DNA from: Stephanodiscus triporus
Lineage: Eukaryota; Bacillariophyta; Thalassiosirophyceae; Thalassiosirales; Thalassiosiraceae
NCBI GenBank assembly: GCA_036939755.1
Contig: JALLAZ010000613.1
Location: 1 to 13,408 of the forward strand
Direction of reading: 5' to 3'
Length of the DNA stretch: 13,408 nt
Position 1 is the first letter of the stretch. Every line of letters starts with the position of its first letter. Positions 10,290 through 13,408 of the stretch are shown one piece after another. Below the pieces are notes generated by a model. The model ran no database searches and was not told the origin of the DNA. It worked only from the letters and a program-made list of their open reading frames with translations. Both the position numbers and the translations under genes were made by a program.

Positions 10290-10330
10290 GCAGCTAAAGT
10301 TGATAATCAGGGATTATCAATTTTAGCTGC
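10290..10330. repeat. Terminal 19-bp hairpin at the right end of the element
   Basis: The arms 10290-10308 and 10312-10330 (GCAGCTAAAGTTGATAATC and its inverse) pair over 19 bp with one mismatch around a 3-base AGG loop. The outer end is the GCAGCTAAA core of the terminal inverted repeat. The left end of the element has the same GCAGCTAAAAT core but no equally perfect hairpin. Confidence 0.8.
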
Positions 10331-11378
10331 GCCAGATCCCCTAGTGTGAGATGCAGACGAAGGAGCGGCCAAAGGCAAAAGTTGTAGAGGCCAAGGCTTA
10401 TCATGCTGACGCGAGAGATGAACATCCAAAAGAGACTGTTGAAGAAATTCAGACAGAGGACACATGAAAGAATCTTGTAAGCGTCGAATTTGGGCCTCAT
10501 CATGCATCTCCTTTGTGAAGATAGTATCAGCAGGGTTGATCCAACCAGGGGCATGGAGGCCCTTCAAAAAGGCATCGTGAACCCATTCACAGACGGCATT
10601 CTCTCGCATCTCCATGTGACAAATCTGCTTAGTTGTCATGTTGTGAGACCACTTAACACATGATTCATTGTCATTGTAAAGAGGAGAGGCTGCCGTTGTG
10701 TCAGCGATGTCATGACCACCTTCCCGGACGGCATCTGCAAGATGACAAATACCCATTAATAATTTTGAAACTTCATTCGTGGCTCTGGTTTCTGCCTCAC
10801 AAGAGCTAAGGGACGTACGCTCCTGACGAACAACTGTCCATGCAATGGGACCACCCTGACGAAAGATGATACCCCTACTCATGCTCCAACACTTGAATAA
10901 CGGAAGCAAGGTGCCATCGCAAACAGCCGAACCGATTTGGGAACCCCAACATGCATCGCTATAGGTCGTCAGTGGAGATTGGTGAGAGGGAGAGGATAGT
11001 TTAGCATCCGTAAAAACCTTGACGTCCAAAGAGTCCAAAAAGTGAACAAACGTGTGAATTGGATCCAGAGAAAACAATATGAAATGAATACCAAAATTGT
11101 GCGTCGAGTGGATATAATGAAGGACATGGTGATCAGCACGCAAGTGCCCCAAGGAAGGTGCAGTTTTAGGATGAGAAGAAGGAGCGGACCGGCGCCAAGT
11201 CAGGCCGTGTAGCAGTTGCAAGCCATCTGATGCTGCCGATGAGGCTCTGATAAGCCTCTGTCCGATGAAGTTGAGCGGGAGAGTCATCAGTATCAGTCGA
11301 AGGGGCGATGGAATCAAAAGGAACCCCGGAGCAATATGGTGTGGCCATTGGCGTAGCATCCCATGAATCCCGGCAGAA
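10307..11378 (-). pseudogene. Copia post-RT linker and RNase H (broken)
   Basis: One frame carries the conserved AYQSLIGSIRWLATATRPDL to about 11170, where a frame change leads into a frame open to a TGA at 10309-10307. That frame shows HYIHSTHNFGIHF, then RNase H motifs: YSDACWGSQ (first Asp), SSCEAETRA (Glu) and YNDNESCVKW (Asp), followed by PADTIFTKEMHDE. RNase H itself looks uninterrupted over roughly 10450-11150. The final residues (GSGAAKIDNP) are encoded by the terminal repeat and hairpin of the foldback element, so the natural C-terminus has probably been replaced. Confidence 0.9.
10320..10339 (-). repeat. Right terminal inverted repeat
   Basis: Read on the minus strand this is GGATCTGGCGCAGCTAAAAT, the partner of 9767-9786. 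Its inner half is also one arm of the terminal hairpin 10290-10330, and it overlaps the last codons of the decayed copia reading frame, whose TGA is at 10309-10307. Confidence 0.75.
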
Positions 11379-11381
11379 TTA

Positions 11382-12195
11382 TTCAACATGGTTTGCAGCG
11401 AATCCAGTTTGGTTGAAATGCACATCAACCCGAGATGATGTGAAGCGCCACGAAAAATGAATACCCAGAAACCACTCAACTAAACCCATAAAATCAACCT
11501 TAACACGTTCCCGTAGCAGGCGCTCAAATAACGCCTACATTGCGGGATCTTCCAAGAAATAGACACAATCGTCCACGTATAGCCCCAAGGAGAGGGGAAC
11601 CGTCGCAGCAGAAAGGATTGCGAGGGTCATGAACAAACCTGGTGTAGAAACACGGGTCGTGGGCGTTCGGCATGAGACCAATCAAACGTAGAATCGAGTC
11701 AATTTTCTCATACCAGTGACATGGACTGCGTCGTAAGCCATGGAGGGTCTTCTGAAGGAGCCAATATTTGTCCTTTGCGGCATCTGGATCAACCGACGGA
11801 GGCCGAATAATCATGATTTCCTCCGGAGGAAGGATGCCTTGACAGAAGGCATTTTTGCAGTCGCCCTGTTTCAGACCCTGACGTCGTTGGGCCGCAAGAT
11901 TGACAAGATATTGGAGGTTATCAAAACAGAGAACTGGGGCAAATTGATTGCTCTTCAACCAGTTCTGACTCTCTCAATTGCCCAAAGCAACAATGCAAGA
12001 TTTAGCCCAAAGGGGCATGAGGTTCTCATCCTTCTTGATCGTTAAGACACACATTGTCGGGATTGCCTTTGGGGCACCTTTCTCGCGCAAAGCGCAGTAC
12101 TCACCCAACGTAAGACGTTTAAAAGTGCTGAGACTCTTGATGCCGTTCTTTTCTTCATAGTAGCTCTGAAGCCAGACTTCACGATCGGGATGAGA
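11382..12195 (-). pseudogene. Copia reverse transcriptase (broken)
   Basis: The domain opens at about 12192 with HPDREVWLQSYYEEKNGIK and AIPTMCVLTIKKDENL, then meets a TGA at 11976-11974. It continues in the same frame with LKQGDCKNAFCQGILPPEE, where the Asp encoded at 11862-11860 is the first catalytic aspartate, and YWLLQKTLHGLRRSPCHWY. A frameshift near 11600 moves the catalytic YVDD box (11579-11568) into another frame, and TAG (11537-11535) and TAA (11381-11379) follow. Both catalytic motifs are thus still readable, but no single frame holds them. Confidence 0.9.
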
Positions 12196-12349
12196 CGTCG
12201 CGAGTGGTTGAAGAAGGGAAGGGGGGCAATCCCGATGGAGGTTGGTGATAGCACTGACAATGTTTGCCATGGGATCAAACGTAGACCAATGCAAAGAAGA
12301 CCCCGACTGAATGGTAGCTGATGGACTGCGGGTAAAAGAGTGCACCACA

Positions 12350-13408
12350 TGGCCTGGAATCAGAATGCCCTCAGTGTAGAGATCAACCCAGTTGTGCGGA
12401 AGGTTCAGAAGATCAATGCCCCAATCTCTGGACTTCTTTTCACATAAGTGTTGAAGCCGAACCGATACATACCACAAAACCTGCAAGCGAGGAACCCTTT
12501 GGTGTGATAAGTGCCATTGTGTTCATAAGTGATCCGACTGTTAACCAAGAGGATAGGGGGAAGATGAGTCGATGGACCATCATGAGACAAATCCGTGGGA
12601 GCCAAGAGCCAAGGCCGGAAGAGGAACCGCCAGGACAGAGGAAGCCATCTCAAAAAGTGGAATAGAAGCCAAAGTGCCATTGTCAAACAAATCTGATAAG
12701 ACGGAGAGCCCAAAGAATCCAAAGACAGCAGGATGTCCATCACTGTGCCTGCAAGAAGCATGTTAGAGGATGGGTCCAAACGCTTGACATGGGTGCCCGG
12801 AGGATGGGTTCTTCCGTCAACACATTCTTGTCCCAAAGCAGAGAGCAAAAGAGACCACCATCATACTTGAGGGAAGGATAAACCAAAGATGGAAGATGAT
12901 ATGGATCAAGGCAATACATGTCAGGCTCATAGTAGTGTTTCGTCCGCGGATTGTATACCAACAGAGCATTTGACGTGGGGGCGAACGACCAATTGCGATG
13001 CCATCCAATGTGTGTGACTGGCAATGGGACCGAGGGATATTGCCGTCCCATTCATGATGAAAATAACAGACCAAGAAAAGAGGAAACTAAGTGCATTCAT
13101 CATGACCCAACCCATGGACCAAAAGAAACGGAGAGGCCAATTTGCCGCCAAATTTACCCAGGATGGCATTCATCATCTGAGCGGAGTGAACAATCACATA
13201 GAACCAGAAAGACCAAGGCATTTGTTTTTCCGTGAGGTATGCATGGGCCATGTGTACCATGACCTTCCAGTGTGATTCAACCAGGCCGATGCATAGTGAA
13301 GAGACAGATGGCAGTCCGTGGACATCCTCTGTAAACCAAATTAATGATCTCTTTGAAATTAATTTGGGCTGCGAACTTCTCACTGTGTCTAATTCCAAAT
13401 TAATTGTA
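12350..13408 (-). pseudogene. Copia integrase, core end and C-terminal region (broken)
   Basis: From the right edge the frame contains ESHWKVMVHMAHAYL and ASPFLLVHG, the stretch following the integrase catalytic core that is strongly conserved in diatom copia elements. A TAG at 13089-13087 sits where a tryptophan is expected. The same frame continues as CYFHHEWDG to about 12983, where it shifts at a C run to YNPRTKHYYEPDMY, then YPSLKYDGGLFCSL. Further frame changes near 12820, 12700-12600 and 12440 lead through TYEHNGTYHTKGFLACR to DLLNLPHNWVDLYTEGILI. The Asp-Asp-Glu catalytic residues would lie mostly outside the window, so their state cannot be judged. Confidence 0.85.

Larger units (their letters stand above)
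9767..10339. mobile_element. Foldback / MITE-like non-coding element with hairpin array
   Basis: The interval is bounded by inverted repeats: GGATCTGTCGCAGCTAAAAT at 9767-9786 and its inverse at 10320-10339 (19 of 20 matching). A second shared block, TGCCGATATTCAATT, lies inward at both ends in inverted orientation (near 9813-9827 and again around 10238-10252). Between them is an AT-rich array of ACATGG/CCATGT hairpins. There is no coding frame of note. Size (573 bp), terminal inverted repeats and lack of a transposase fit a non-autonomous foldback or MITE element. A target-site duplication is not clear; a TA occurs just outside both ends (9765-9766 and 10342-10343) but the end points are uncertain by a few bases. 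Superfamily is not assignable. Confidence 0.65.
10307..13408 (-). mobile_element. Degenerate Ty1/copia LTR retrotransposon, truncated by the right edge
   Basis: Minus-strand fragments run in the order integrase, reverse transcriptase, RNase H, which is the pol order of Ty1/copia (Pseudoviridae-type) elements. Gag, protease and the 5' LTR would lie beyond 13408. No 3' LTR, polypurine tract or primer-binding site is visible: the last frame closes inside the terminal hairpin of the neighbouring foldback element. The coding sequence carries stops at 13089-13087, 11976-11974, 11537-11535 and 11381-11379, and frame changes near 12980, 12820, 12700-12600, 12440, 11600 and 11170. It is therefore an old, non-functional copy. 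The recognisable stretches match the copia families abundant in diatoms. Confidence 0.92.

Noticed and set aside
9898..10330. CRISPR array
   Set aside because: The repeated motif is a hairpin of variable sequence with palindromic spacers, bounded by inverted repeats in a eukaryotic context. There are no constant direct repeats with unique spacers and no cas genes.
10290..10330. Rho-independent terminator
   Set aside because: The stem-loop has no following U-run in a sensible place and the context is eukaryotic. It is part of the inverted-repeat structure of the mobile element.

Overview
The window looks like nuclear DNA of a stramenopile alga, most likely a diatom. Three things point this way: a degenerate Ty1/copia retroelement whose recognisable stretches match the copia families common in diatom genomes, a secreted-type gene with the stramenopile-style DSPTSQPT repeat, and very long, intron-poor coding sequence with a short GT-AG intron. 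There is no bacterial operon structure. The assignment is from memory of these families, not from a search.

Left part (1-8295, + strand): one very large gene enters from beyond the left edge. It begins in the window with a glutamine/histidine tract encoded by CAG/CAA (with CAC), continues through an acidic, Ser-rich disordered region, a beta-propeller-like region, a helical repeat region and a LamG/concanavalin-A-like domain. A 118-nt intron (7102-7219) with GTGAGT donor and CACAG acceptor then joins it in frame to a last exon ending at 8295. What looks like two adjacent genes is therefore best read as one, with at least 2724 residues in the window. I do not recognise the protein; the layout suggests a scaffold or coat-type protein.

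Middle part (8296-9766): a 3' flank without a visible gene, three interstitial telomere-type AACCCT repeats, a 24-bp minisatellite, and a minus-strand gene for a short secreted or membrane-anchored Ser/Thr/Pro-rich protein. Its signal peptide and its body lie in different frames, so either a short intron or a frameshift separates them. A CAG-to-TAG change inside the minisatellite ends it about 40 codons before the older repeat frame closes.

Right part (9767-13408): a roughly 570-bp foldback or MITE-like element, bounded by 20-nt inverted repeats and packed with short AT-rich hairpins spaced by GGAATTCC palindromes, abuts a decayed minus-strand copia element that runs off the right edge. Integrase, reverse transcriptase (with YVDD) and RNase H segments are recognisable, but at least ten stops and frame changes make it a pseudogene. 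No LTR is visible, and the retroelement's last reading frame closes inside the terminal hairpin of the foldback element.

The unusual items are the giant propeller-solenoid-LamG-propeller gene, the hairpin array, and the frame-broken DSPTSQPT gene beside telomere-type repeats. I see no evidence of a defence system, CRISPR array, tRNA or rRNA.
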